From Lepiota brunneoincarnata (Eukaryota; Basidiomycota; Agaricomycetes; Agaricales; Agaricaceae): 64,000 nt of DNA. Location of the stretch: NCBI GenBank assembly GCA_023014365.1, contig JAEBUN010000032.1, positions 186,001-250,000 on the forward strand, written 5' to 3'. The position numbers and the translations under genes were made by a program. This document shows positions 1 through 11,864 of this stretch, one piece after another (within the stretch, counting starts at the first letter, position 1; each line of letters opens with the position of its first letter). The notes beneath the pieces were generated by a model, which saw nothing but the letters and a program-made list of their open reading frames with translations, was not told the DNA's origin and made no database searches.

Positions 1-1781
1 CTATGTCTTGGGTGAGACTAGTGCAGGTGTTGTGGGTCGTACTGGTTCCTATTATAACAGTACTCTACGTTGGGTGTGGGTTGGCAGGGGAGGGAGGAAA
101 GCGTGTGTGTATCGGGAATGCAGAGAATCTGGCAGTGAGAAGGAAGAACTGGGTATCTGCGGGAGATTTGACAACTTTGCGGCAATGTACTCCCCCACAC
201 TCCCCCTCAGGCACTCAGCCCTATTCATATCCCTGGGAAAACAGTCCCAAAGGACGGCCACAGTGCAAGCCTCCCTGCCCACCCCCAACGTGAAATAGAT
301 TCCGATCGAAAATGCGGAACGAAATCTGCTTAACGAGAATAGAATTGCGCAGTATCACGTCAGACACAAAATATGTATAAGTGAGATCACTAGGATCCAC
401 GTAGGAAGACTAGTCAGTATCTACCAGAGACACGACGCAAGTAAGTTACATACCTAGGATCCACGTAGGAAGACTGGATCCTAGGACTAGCGGACATTCT
501 ACTTATATACTAAGGAAAATTTTATGTACGTGTATTTACCGTGGAATTGAGCTCGTACTCGTTGCTACTTGGTATACAATAGAGTCCGTCGAGTGTACCT
601 ACAGTGTCCATGAATAATATGAAATATGAAGACAAAAGAAACATCGAGCTGTGCGCTCGCACTTCGACACTGCGCTCGTTGAAACCACCCATGCATATCC
701 TCGGAGTGGCTGTAAAGGCACACAGATCAAGGTACAGGCGTCGATCGGCCTCTATTGGCCGGTGTATCGTGAGGAACAGAATTCCGCTGCGTGCAGAACC
801 CTGCCCTTGATACAATTTCATTAGGTATATAGGTACCACATTTTTACTTAGATGCCTTAGCTCCTAACGGTGAGGATGTCTCCGCTGCCATAAGACCTCC
901 GATAGGCTACAGCGTAATCTGTAAAAATACCTACACACACTCTCTCTCCCTCTCTCTCCGTCACACCTCGCTCTGACGATTATCTTGGAGGATGATTCTC
1001 TTTCCTACAGTATAATTGATTGGAAAAAAAATATGAGGTGGTACGGTGTCTCTCTATACGGTATATCATGTAACGTAGAACTTCGGAGCCACCCAACGCA
1101 GGATCCACCCCTGCCTCGGGTCTCGACGCTCCACTATTGTTGTGCGCACACAAACATATACCACCCTACACCCACAAGTCGTCCTCATCGCCGCATCGGA
1201 TTGAGAATAATCCAATTACCCTTCGATATGGTGTCGTTAACAAATACACACACAATTAAGGCACCCTGAGACTGACTACGGGAGACTACTTCAATATTCG
1301 CAAGTGCCCCCCCCCCCCCCTTCTGGAACCACATCTGAGTCCCAAGGGATATGCAACCCTCATCCTTGCCATTCGGTGTGCTGTCTTTGATCTCGTCAAA
1401 CCTGGGCGCGCATTGTAATAACGTACATCCAATGGTTACCCATCTCCTGGTCCGTAGGAAGAAGAATAGTCCAGCATTCTTCCTGCATGGAGATTACCTC
1501 ACTGGTTGGGTTTGTAAGCATTCTCGGTTGAGGTTGTTGGCATGATAGGGGTGGTGGTTGTATGTATGTACATGTGCTCTCTCTCTCGCTGGTTGGGGAT
1601 GTCTGTCCCCACTGGTGATGCCCGCTGTTCGTAAGTCTACAGCCGAGTAAGTAGCAACGACGGAGAGCACAGATCGCCGAACCGAGTATCTAATTCTTAC
1701 GATTGATCGGAGGCATCGGAGAGGTATGAGAGTGTTGAGGATTGAAGTGTGAAGAGCGGTTGCCGTTAGAGGTGTTGGTGG
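1..1781. other. Left-edge region without a recognised gene
   Basis: I recognise no gene here. CT-rich low-complexity DNA lies at about 933-960 and a run of 14 C at 1307-1320. On the minus strand near 18-60 a short frame reads YNRNQYDPQHLH and then stops. It resembles NRNQIDPQHLN in the reading frame at 4618-4818 on the opposite strand, so both may be remnants of one small gene family. The remaining open frames are short and overlap on both strands, with nothing to favour any of them. Confidence 0.5.
390..475 (+). repeat. 22-bp direct repeat pair
   Basis: The 22 bases at 390-411 recur exactly at 454-475, 64 bases apart. Both copies contain GGATCCACGTAGGAAGACT, and a further CTAGGACTAG follows the second. 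The role is unknown; it could be slippage or the footprint of a small insertion. Confidence 0.7.
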
Positions 1782-2656
1782 ATAAGATAGGTGTCACCAG
1801 GAACAAGCACCTTATGTAATATGTATTATGTAAGCGCCAAGAGCGGCGAAATCCCCAAGTTCGAAAATTGGAAAAGTGAGATTGTAGTATCTACTGTTGA
1901 GAGACAGAGCCGGACTGTGTAACTATATTCTGGAACTCTTTGCGAAGAGTTTTAGCGAGTTCCGGAGGCAGGACACGGTGCCCATGATATTTCTTGTTTG
2001 CCCAGACGGCCTCTGGGCCTGAGAGACCCTGAGAGTAGCAGTCAATGAACCTGGCGGCACGATTTGAATACCTGAATCCTCATGAGAAGAGTAAAAGACT
2101 CAGAAAAATCCTAGCAACTACCTTTGTATCTGTAGTAGAGGAATATCATCCAAGCACCTCCTTACATTTGCCTCCATGTCATCAATATTCACCATAGCAG
2201 AGGAATTTCTGTACCTGAGCTTGACGGCACCCCAGTACTGTTCAATGAAGTTGCACTCGCAATGTTATTTTGGATAAACGGCCCATTATCAGTGAGAATT
2301 TCACAAGTTTTTGTTATCTGTGTCCCCTCCTCCTACCGCATGAGCAATCACGTGATGTATTACTTAAGCGGCAAAATGTTGACTTGGGATTTTGACTTCC
2401 GGCTCCTTTTGCTTGCTATCTTGTCAGAATACCTTTTCTAGTCACTTTGCATGAAAAAAAATAAATTCGATATTATTCTGTGTACGCCCAAGCTATTGAA
2501 AAAATTCAACCTAGGACCTCTTCTGACCAACCTACACTTAACTTCTCAGGTCTTATTTTCCCACTCCGATGACTTGTGCTGAAGAAATAAGAGGCCGAAG
2601 TTTGGCTGATTTTTGCTTACATAAGAGGTGCTTGTTCCTGGTGACACCTATCTTAT
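1782..2656 (-). mobile_element. DNA transposon relic with about 38-bp terminal inverted repeats
   Basis: The left end (ATAAGATAGGTGTCACCAGG..., 1782 onward) is repeated in inverted orientation at the right end, finishing at 2656. The arms match over about 38 bases with a 2-base gap. They enclose the C-terminal part of a DDE transposase on the minus strand (1891-2280). At about 875 bp the element is too short for a full transposase, so it is an internally deleted copy. I could not define a target-site duplication: the bases beside the arms (TAA / TTA) are compatible with a short AT target but not proof. Confidence 0.65.
1891..2280 (-). pseudogene. C-terminal fragment of a DDE endonuclease-type transposase
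   Basis: Reading the minus strand from about 2275 gives the block HCECNFIEQYWGAVKLRYRN, where the glutamate of NFIEQYWG is the expected last acid of the DDE triad. The frame continues through a plausible 50-nt intron (2072-2121, GT..AG) into SNRAARFIDCYSQGLSG and EAVWANKKYHGHRVLPPE, ending at a TAG at 1891. These blocks match the C-terminus of the DDE transposase family that is very common in mushroom genomes. A TAA codon replaces the residue before HCEC, and the N-terminal half with both aspartates is missing. It is a dead copy inside the TIR element. Confidence 0.65.
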
Positions 2657-5600
2657 GAAAATGAGAGACTTTAGGGGGAAGGAGTGAATTGAGGGGGTTT
2701 TTCTAGGCAGGTACGAGTAGGGAGGATGAATTTGATTTATAGCGCTTCTCTCGATTCCTGTACCTTGAAACAACCGTGATCCCAGTGGAGCAACACAATA
2801 AAACCCCACACAGGAAATTTGGCCTATTTACCTTGCTTAAAAGGGGTGTGCTGACTCGTGTCCAAACTCCTGCCTATTATTTGCTTTTTTTCCCCTTCAT
2901 CCACTCAGAAGCATGTGCACCAGGGATGGGTATGTTTCGAAAGCATTCATTTCCTGCTGGTGGCATGATGGTCACCCCCTCCCACAGAACGATCAAAATA
3001 CATCAATGTGGGCCGATGAACGATCCTCACACCACTCTTGGAGTATGCACTGACTATGTTTCCCTCCCCACCTGAGCTGACTCTTTTCCGTCATGAACAG
3101 CCCGTCTACATAGTGCGTATTGGAGGTCCTATAGCCACACATTCGTCAAGTTCTTATCGGAAATTTGTCAGATTTGGTGCGAAAATGCAGCATATTGCCG
3201 GCTCCACTTCGCACACCGCATGTTCTGCAGAAATCCTCCCTGCCCACACAAGAAAACCAAGTATCTCTCATCAGATAATGCCTATGGGCTGTGCTACACA
3301 CTAATTGGTGTATTATTCACAGGTACGATAGAGTGAATAAATGTGAGACTATGGGACTCCTATTAGTTGCCGCTCAAAGAACTCATGCTTCTATTTCAGA
3401 TGAGAATGTAGTGAATCCATGCACTGCTTGCTGCTATAGTCGCCCAAATCTGTTTGCAAAAACCATCAATGCTCAAAGACAACGAGGACATTAGACGGTG
3501 AAGGTTGGGCGAGAGGGACATGTCACATGCACCAGAAACATGGTCATCGACCGCATAGCCCATCCCAGATGACGGGGTTATGAAAGGACACTGTCGGCGG
3601 GCGACCTCACAAGAGGGGAACGACTAGAGAACGAGTGGGACTCGAGATAGTATTTGAGGGTGGAGGGAGGAATTGCTATTTAAATGAGTAGGGGGACTTA
3701 TGATGCGGGTTTCGCCCTTGCGAAGGGGCTTATCAGAGGACTTAACCGCTGCCCTAACCCGCCTTGGCTCGTGTAGCGACAGAGTTAGACTACCTATCTT
3801 AGGGTGGCTGTGGGGGAGTATAAGCAATCTATTAATTGATCTGCCGGACCGGCTGGCACGCCGGGGTGCCTCCGGGTTCCCATACAGGTTAGGCGGCATA
3901 ACGGCGAGTACTGAGGAGGCTGAATTCCACATACTTATTACTGTAAGTATCCCAGCTACTGAACGTAAACAAAGGGAATGCCAAATAAATGACACGGGAA
4001 CGGCGGACGGGTGCCAGAACAGTGGTCTAATTCTACTGTGGGCAAATAAAATAATAACGTTCCAGTGAAACAAATCTGTTCGTGAGCTTGCGGGGATCCA
4101 ACAGATACATTACAGGAGCATGATGATACTTGGAAGAACTTCAAGCAGGTTGCGATTTTGACAGAGCGTTATGGCGTCGAGAAAGAAGGCAATCCAGGTA
4201 CTAATTGATTGGTTGAGGCGCGCGGAGGCAGACACATGCGTCAGCAAGATTTTGAGCGTGATCCTGCGTGGAGAATCAAAGGAAGGCAGTCTTGGACCAA
4301 TGAGAGAGGGAGCACCATTCGGTCACGGAGCAGAGGAATGGCAGACTCATGAAGAAAAATGTTGTAGTTTACTTCCCGAATTCTAGAGTTTTGGGCATGT
4401 GAGGTCTAGCCGTTTTAATTTAATCTTCTTGATTCAACAGGTGTGGGGTCTACTGGATCCCCCTGGACAAACACACTCATCTACCTTGGCTTAGATACCT
4501 CTCTGATACCCCAAACCTCGGCCTCCCGTTTATTAGTTCAATTCCAGTTTGATTCTCGGGGCTCACCATCCCAGACACATGTGTCTGTGCGGCTGTCCTC
4601 TAATCAATCAATCACAATGGCTTCATCAACGCAAGCAGAATTACTTGATCTCAACCTAGATGCTCCATTGCCTGTATGCACATACTCTTTCCCTCCATCG
4701 CCAAACATACAACCAACACAGGACTTCAACAGGAATCAGATTGACCCCCAACACCTGAACCCATATTTTCAACATACTCCCACATCACCCTCGTCCAGGA
4801 CACAACAATCGGATTAGTAAGAGGCCATTCACTCTGGGCACATTGCCCGTCCGCTCTCTACTCGTTCCTTGTCCCTTCCATCGAGAAGTACTCATACAAG
4901 ATGTCAGGTGAAACGTCTCATGGTCTTTGCTTCCTTCCTCCGACCATATGACCGGCGGGGTGAGCTTGAGTGCCCTTTGGAACGAAGGTATCACCCCCCG
5001 AATATCCGTATGATCGCCATTACGCTCGAACCGGTTTATGAGCGAGTTACCAAACCTCTTGAGCCGAAAAGGCAAATCCCGATGATCAGGAGGAATGAGT
5101 CTGACCGCCCTTGTTGTGCAAATATTGCCCTGTAGAGGTGGCTACCCGGCTGCTCACGTAGCCGAGCAAACCACCTCTCCATAACGAATTTCGGACGTAG
5201 CGAATTTCGGACGAAGCACCAGTGCAACGACTTCCTAAAAAGGAAACATGTAGCCTTCGGATCAAATTATTTCGGACCAGTAATATCCCCCCCTCCTCCT
5301 GACTCGTCTCTCCATTCTCTGCCCCTCAGTACTGAATGAGGAACACTGCCCATAGCATATGATGGGAATCTAGGACATTCTAAATGAACGGTAGTTAATA
5401 TTTTCCAATTCACTTGTGCATTCCTTCCTCTCCTCATCCTTATTCCTTCTCCACTTGCTTCTTTAATGTTCTTTGTAAATTTTCCAGAGCATACACGAGC
5501 TCCACAGTCCCTAGGGTATATATACTGCATGTATTCTGTAGGGACCTCAGTTAACACGATCTTAACTCACATTTAAAGTTCTTTTCTCTCTCTCCCTCTC

Positions 5601-5894
5601 TCTCTCTTTCTCTCTATCTCGCCTCGTTTCGCTTCGTTTCGCCTTGCCCCGACACCTCAGCTATCCAAACTCGTTCAGTATACGTCCCCTCGTCATCTCA
5701 CATCGTCTCAAATCCACGCGTTGAGAGGTTTTAATTAAATCGTTCATTTTCTACCTGATTTCTCTACTCTACCTACAGATTCTGGGTTGAAGCCTCAGTG
5801 ACAGACGGACGCTGTCGCGCTCGCATCACCAAACCCCTAACACCCCAGTTTACATCCTTTCAGCCCCCTGAAGATCCATGAGATTACCAGTATA
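2657..5894. other. Region with only weak or unrecognised ORFs
   Basis: No known gene is recognised. The stretch 3690-4070 is CpG-rich and open on both strands (about 122 and 149 codons), so frame alone cannot decide. A frame of 88 codons at 4869-5135 is also of unknown meaning. A CT-rich tract lies at about 5582-5625. The small frame at 4618-4818 is listed separately. Confidence 0.4.
4618..4818 (+). CDS. Small hypothetical ORF (about 66 residues)
   Basis: The frame starts MASSTQAELLDLNLDAP and ends SRTQQSD. It is rich in P, S, T, Q and N, with no signal peptide or membrane segment. The core NRNQIDPQHLN is echoed by YNRNQYDPQHL on the minus strand at the left edge of the window, the only hint of conservation. 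The start is the first ATG after a stretch with CAATC and AATCA. It could also be one exon of a longer gene. Function unknown. Confidence 0.25.
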
Positions 5895-6232
5895 TGTTGA
5901 ACTGAGTAGAGTCAATAGTATCAGTGACACACTGATCACTAGTCACTAGCTTGAGTTGATCAACAATCACTGATGTATTCACACGTTGTTAATAATAGTG
6001 TGATTTGATAAGCCCACTGATTCGGTCAAGTGTAAAGGTTCTTCGTATGTAACTCCCCTTCACATAATAGGATTTGGCTAGTCTAAGGTCCCATCCTGTC
6101 AAAATGGACACGAGGCGTGAAACTCGGTGTCCACTAATTGACATCCCCAAGGGATGGGTGTACATAACAACTAATTACTTATATATCATAATTTGTTACT
6201 AACTAATAAGTGATCTGTCACTTTATTTAACA
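5895..6232 (+). repeat. Solo LTR (338 bp), target-site duplication GTATA
   Basis: The sequence begins TGTTGAACTGAGTAGAG and ends TTTATTTAACA, so it has TG...CA ends. The five bases GTATA occur immediately outside both ends (5890-5894 and 6233-6237). A second copy, inverted and split by a Tc1 element, lies at 41080-42973. This copy is uninterrupted and therefore gives the empty site for that Tc1 insertion. Confidence 0.9.
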
Positions 6233-6237
6233 GTATA

Positions 6238-6878
6238 TTCGAATCGAAGTCCTAACAAAATACCAAGGTCACTAAGCAAGCTAGGCATGTCCGCATGGTT
6301 ATGCCAAGTAAGCTCGACCGCATTTTGATGTGCAGACATCGTCTTGTGAATATATGAGAGGTTTGCCACCCGCACGTTGGAACCGAAACAGGAAGGAATG
6401 CATGGTCAATGAGAACTAAGCTCGACTGTCTGCTGTGCAGATATCACTTCTTGAAGGCTGCGAGGTCGCCTGTGCGTTTGAACTGGATCGGGAGCGACTC
6501 TCCTCGGTGATTGAGCGAGCGAAGTAAGGCTTCGCGCTCAAGGGTAGCTTCGAGCTGAACAGATTTCTGGCTTCTGGATATTGTTTTTTTGTGCTCGGAG
6601 ATATCCCCTAGTCACGTTCACTTCAAACTGTATATACATGCTCACGGTAGTCTGACCTTAGTCTACTCTCCATTCTATACAGGTATATGGACACGCACGC
6701 GAAATGTCGGTATCGGAGTCGAAATCGTAAAGAGGCTTGTTGAATATTTATTTGAGGGAGTGTCTCAAGCAATCCTTTATCGTGTGAAGGATCCAGACAG
6801 TGATATTCATCGGAAAGTGCGACTTAAGCGGCGAGGTCACGTGCATAGCTGGCTTGCTCTCTTCACCCAGACACCCGA
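6238..6878. other. 5' flank of the LARP7-type gene
   Basis: No gene is recognised between the solo LTR duplication and the start codon at 6879. A frame of 97 codons at 6589-6882 runs into the start but shows no recognisable protein. The stretch should contain the promoter and 5' UTR of the downstream gene; I cannot point to a convincing TATA box. Confidence 0.4.
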
Positions 6879-8745
6879 ATGAGCTCTTCTCTTTCCTTCG
6901 TCCCTCGAAAACTAGCAAAGAAATCAACAACAACACCAAGGAGAATCATATCCCAAGTAGTGCCAGCACCTTCTGCTTCCACCACCTTTGTACCGTCCCC
7001 GAAACCTACAGAGCACGAAAAGTCATCCAAATACAATGACACGGACTATGCAAACCTTGTGGCCTTAGCACTCTCTGACTACGCTCTATGGGTTGATGCA
7101 GACCTCAGACAGCGGCTCGCTATTGGCTCGCAACAGTCACCCTGGGAGGATGCTGTTGACGGCTGTGAGTGCAACACCCAAAATATTAGTTGAACAAACC
7201 CCGAAACAAAGCGTCAGATGTCTCCCTGAACCATCTTTTCGAGCGTTCCGCTGTTCTTGCTAGCGCACTCGACGAACGGCCCAGTCAGGAATCATCCTCC
7301 ACAGCTCGAAGCAAGATCCAGACAGAGCTGGCTAAAGCCATCCGCACACATACGAGCCATTTGTTCAATGTTCGCCTGCTGTTACATTCTGATAACATCG
7401 TACCGAGGTTTGGGAAGCAGAAGGAGGTTGGTGGAGGGTATGAAATAGGGCGAAAGCGGAAAGGATTGGTTATGAGGGGAAAGGCTGAGTGGGACGCATG
7501 TACGTTATATATCGTATGTTCTAGATTTTATTCTCCCCCAAGCCCAGTCGAAAGTGACAGTGAGATAGGAAAACATTCCCCCCGGATACAGGTCTTACGC
7601 TGGTATACTACAGTTCCTCGGCTGTCTACTTCACGACACAGCGCCCTCTTCCTCTTTATCGGCTTCCTCTGCAGATCCCTTTACACATGTGCAGGGAATT
7701 GCATTTCCGCCGCATCACAACGATCAACTCGACGCGCGACCTTCGTGTAAAGGCTTCGCTTTGGTCACATTCACGCATCTTTCGGATTGTGAACACCTTT
7801 TGAACCACTGGTCTTGGCTCCGGGCTCCCAAGGAAGACGCGGCGGAAACTGGACCTTCCGAGTCTCTCGGGGGGAAGGAACTCAATGAAACGTTGGAAGC
7901 GATTCACGAAGCACGCAGATTCAATTTTAGAACAATCACAAAACAGCGATGGCTAGAGCTGAAAGCCGAGTACTTGGCATATCGACAAAAGCTTGTGGAT
8001 GAAATTAATGGCTATCAAGATGCGCAAGAAAAATCCCAGATCGGCGCACGGCAACAAGATCAACCAATGCCAAGGACGGATGCGGATACCCCTCCAACGT
8101 CTTCGGGATCACAGGAGGATACGGGTCGCGTAGAACCGCCGTTACGGGCATTAATTGACCCGTCAGCATCATATCCTCCCGATTGCCTCGTGTTTGTAAA
8201 GCATGTCCACCCAGAAACCACGAAGACTACCCTACGTCATCTGTTCGGTCAAGCGTTCGGACCACGCGACGGCAGTACACCTTCAACAAACATACAAGGA
8301 CTAAATTATGTTGATTTTAATAAAGGGATGGACACAGTGCGTACCGATGTCTACCCCCAGTCCTAATCATTGATCTTTTCGGTAGTGCTACCTTCGGCTG
8401 GCATCCCCGACACATACTTCTGCTCTCATGAGCTACTTTACCTCGGGTGGGCGAAGAATTGCGCAAGTGTCCGGACTAGATGAAACTGGAACTGACCTGC
8501 CATCATCGGCTGACGTCGGAAACCTCGTCCCAATCGTCATGGAACGTGTGTCCGGCAAGCCGGAGGGATTTTACTGGGAAAAGGTACCAGTCAAGATACG
8601 GAGGGCTGCGGTGGAGGAAGCCGTTAAGTCATTGGATGGTTCGAATGGGTCAGCCGAAGAAGGTCGGAAACGTCAGAGAAGTACCGGGGATGGACGGGAG
8701 GGCGATGAGAACTTGAAAAAGAGGAGGAAACAGTGGAAGGGTTAG
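6879..8745 (+). CDS. LARP7/Pof8-type La-related RNA-binding protein with xRRM
   Basis: Four exons, 6879-7164, 7212-7513, 7569-8336 and 8386-8745, total 1716 nt and encode 571 residues with all phases closing. The introns are 47, 55 and 49 nt, with GT..AG ends. A basic, Ser/Thr-rich N-terminus leads to a helical region. A first RRM follows, with RNP2-like LYIENIP and RNP1-like KGFALVTF. The second, C-terminal RRM runs from CLVFVKHVHPETT through LNYVDFNKGMDT and CYLRLASP to RRIAQVSGLDETG, then YWEKVPVKIRRAAVE and a Lys/Arg-rich tail. This is the layout of fungal LARP7 proteins; in fission yeast Pof8/Lar7 binds telomerase RNA and helps assemble telomerase. A role with telomerase or U6-type RNA is inferred from family, not shown here. 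No break is seen, so this is probably a live host gene. Confidence 0.85.
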
Positions 8746-8890
8746 TACTGTTATTCCGAATAAGTTTTGCGTGTTTTTTTCTGAAATTCAATCTGCATGC
8801 TTATTAAACTGCAAACTGTTCCATTTGTGCTGTTTGTCTGTTGGGTACTGTTACAAATATCTCCCCTAATGAACCTGTCTGCATTCATCT

Positions 8891-9171
8891 TGTCACCCCC
8901 ACAGCACGGTGGTGATGTGGGTCGCTTAGGGTATCCCTGTTGACAAAACCTGATGAAGACCACCAGGGCACCGCCATGTGACGTTTGTCCAGCCACAGGT
9001 TCCAACTTAATGAACGGATCTTGCACCAGATTTGCACGTACTCTACAGGTGCTATACAGGCAGATCTATGCAGCTAATGCTTTGAATCCTACCCTACGCT
9101 TTATTCACTGTGATAGAACTTGAGGTATTCTCTCCGACAGTGTCTCTGGTGGACGCCCCATCGATCCCACG
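8891..9171 (+). repeat. Duplicated 3' end and flank of the DUF6534-like gene
   Basis: This stretch covers the last codons of the minus-strand membrane gene and its downstream flank. It recurs in the same orientation at 63689-64000 and partly inverted at about 62450-62572. Similarity continues past the stop codon, so a genomic duplication is meant and not only a conserved protein. Confidence 0.7.
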
Positions 9172-11089
9172 TATCTGCTATTCATCAGGGTCATCAAAGG
9201 ATTTGATTGAACTGAGGGATCCTTACCGCAAAGGGGTCGACTTGCATTGATCGCTCTGTATATATCGATATACCTATAACGCCCGGCTCGACCTGCAGGG
9301 TATTTACCTGTATGATATTATCGTTATGTGAGTCACGGCGATTTAGCCTGGGTGAATGCTGCGTTGAGGAGGGCATTTTAGCACGTGAAACTTTGTAAAC
9401 AACTCACGTCGCCAATAACGAGGTGACGTGAACTGGATATGAGAGACTTCATTAACCTTCCTCATCGAAAGACAGTCTGCAGGTGACTGACAGACCTTTG
9501 CTTAGAGTCATATGGAAGGGAGCCCATACGAGGCTCTGCGACATGCCGATGAACTGAAAGTCTCACAAATCAGAAGGGGGGGAATTATTCGGTGATTATG
9601 TACGCACGATAACCAGACAGAGTATCTGGACAGTACTGCACAAATATTCACTCAGCCATCCGAAGAACAACAGGTGGAGAAAGCCTGGTGCTCACGCTGT
9701 TGCAATTCCACGATTGACAGCGTAAATCATTAGTTTATCCAGAAGCGTGTCGGTTCTACATAGAAAGAATCAGCGGGACTAAACAAATCGGTGAAGCAAT
9801 ATAAGGATGCCAACGCCTTGAAGCCTCCTTTGTAGAGGCGGAAATAATAGCACAAGGAAACTGTAATTGCAATATCACAGAGCGCGGCGAAACCAAATTC
9901 AAGCCCGGCCAGGACCTGGGACAGGGGAGGGACTTGTGACTGACCCACTCCCTTGAAGCCTCCAATGCAGCGAAACGAGCAAGAATGAAAAAACTGTGCG
10001 ACGTCACTTTCATGGTGTTTCAATGCTACCAGGAGCTACAGCGGCTGTAAGAACCACATACCGAGTCCAAGAGCTGGAAATTATCGCGATCGGCGAAGTT
10101 GTTGCAGAGCTGGTTTCAGGACGAAAACCCAACGTACCTAAGGTAGTGATTGCAAGGATATAGTGAGATAGATTTCGTTCACAAGCTCGTTTGCCATAAG
10201 TAATCTTACTTACTATAAATCCAGTGACCATTAAATTCTTGTTCGAGACTGACAAAGAATTAAGTTCAGGACACTACTCGCCTAAATGAGGACTTGTGCA
10301 CACCGTTCCAAATGCTAAAGCCAAAGAAGCTATAGGCGAACACTGTCAGCCACAAGTATACTCTTGACTACGAGGATTCCCACCATTGTACGATAAAGGT
10401 CACCAACACCTAGAACACCAGCAACCATAGTGATCAGCGATGAAACGGTGTGAAGAACAGTCTGCACCTCACCATGCACAGGCCCTCTATCTGTTCTCTC
10501 ATTATCATCAGTGGGACGTTCTATTGTCAAGCATATGTTGGTACACACAGCGAGTCCCCTAGAAGCCGGAGGCACGCCATCAGCAAGTTATATGTACCCG
10601 ACTGAATGGACATACTTATCAATGACTGCCAGTGCTGAGGAATCACCGTAGCGTGTCACAAGGTACCAGTACACCCCTTGAGCAGCACAGCCAGTGGCGA
10701 TGGTATCCACAAGCCTGAAAGCAATTTGATTAAAATGCGTCACTCTCACCACTCACTCCAGCGTACATAGCCAAGCCAACCTACATACGTTTCAAGATGT
10801 AGCAGCACAGCAAGAGACATTGAACTCACAGCTATCTTTGTAATCATCCGGTCATGAGGGAATTTTCTGTAGTAGTTGTACATCTGTAGGAGCTGCTCAC
10901 GCGCATCGTGAGGCGAATTAGTGGCAGGAACATCGGACATCGACTCACATTCACTCCGTATAGGCTATTGGGTCATAAAAAGTCAAGTCGTCATGATCAG
11001 CCTTTGTACATAATGCCCATTGCCTCTTACCATGTTGTGAGAACGAGGCCAATGAACACCATCCCAAAGGTGGAGTCGAGCGCAGCCAT
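9094..11089 (-). CDS. DUF6534-like multi-pass membrane protein (possibly damaged in the middle)
   Basis: Exons read on the minus strand. The start is MAALDSTFGMVFIGLVLTT (ATG at 11089), then CLYGVN, MYNYYRKFPHDRMITKIA, and a hydrophobic stretch leading to LVDTIATGCAAQGVYWYLV. Later exons give FGFAALCDIAITVSLCYYF, then RTDTLLDKLMIYAVNRGIAT, and an end at STRDTVGENTSSSITVNKA before TAG (9094-9096). The order of short start, YxxY-KFPxD motif, several membrane segments and the RTD-L-K-Y-N block is typical of DUF6534 proteins, which are abundant and functionally unknown in mushrooms. Introns of about 50-70 nt are plausible, but I could not make the part at 10250-10560 close in one frame, and the intron after GGFK would need a GC donor. 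It may be a degenerating copy. The 23-residue tail is conserved in a second copy at 63929-64000. Confidence 0.6.
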
Positions 11090-11569
11090 AGCGATTGTCC
11101 AGCGAGAGCAACCCGTCAGAGGTGTAGTTATATACTTGGCCCGCCGCTTGTCGAACAAGAGTTGTAAGATGGAACTGAATTAACGTCGGATAGCCGCTAC
11201 TTGTATACTTAAATGTGTTCTTACCCATGTAGGGGCGAAGTAAATTTGGCGTGTTGCGTAGCCGGTACCTCAATGATGCATCGATGGTTCGTTGCAAGGT
11301 GTGGTGATTCCCAAAACACTTCCTAAAGCAAGGAATCAAAACAACGAGAAGTTTGTTGGATAAATCAAGTGATTGGAAATGTATTTTTGTAAGTAAAATG
11401 ATTTGCCAGACGAATATACACAGGATGTGCGTGGGTAATATTTCCTTAATTAAGCTGTACGATTCTTCAGGGCACGAGAAGTCTTCTTCAATCAGTCAGG
11501 ACTTTGCGGCCAGAAGGTGGGGACTGGAATAACCATTGTTATGCGACCTGAATTGATGCTGCAGCTTGC

Positions 11570-11864
11570 ACGTTATTGACCGGCTGCTCGGGATCCTCTT
11601 GCACCGAAGCCTGGCTGTTACCTGGGGCTGATGCCATTGGAGCTGGAGAGAAGATCACCGGAGTGCTTTTGCCGAAATACGCACTCCATGTTCAACATGA
11701 ACGAACTCCCCCAGATCTGGGTATCAATCCAAAGAATTACGGAGGTTTTCGGAAACGTGCCTGGGTCAAGGGGCTCACTGATGAAATCTGTGCGGAACTC
11801 CTTTTTGATAAATTCGGGCTGTACTGGATGATGTTAGGCATCTCACTCGCATGGTGTGTATAGC
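11570..11864 (+). other. Conserved segment of unknown coding potential, also at 63131-63366
   Basis: The frame reads DAIGAGEKITGVLLPKYALH, then PPDLGINPKNYGGF and GLTDEICAELLFDKFGLYW. A diverged copy near 63131 reads NAIGAEGRLITIALLPNAQL, then ILDVDPKDHSD and LTGKICVEPLL. Both lie on the plus strand close to a DUF6534-like gene, so the two loci look like duplicated blocks. I do not recognise the protein. The second copy has an in-frame stop, so at least one is dead. Confidence 0.45.

Noticed and set aside
3624..4073. Overlapping long frames on both strands (149 and 122 codons)
   Set aside because: Both strands are open over the same CpG-rich stretch, with no motif, intron logic or homologue that I recognise; likely chance.
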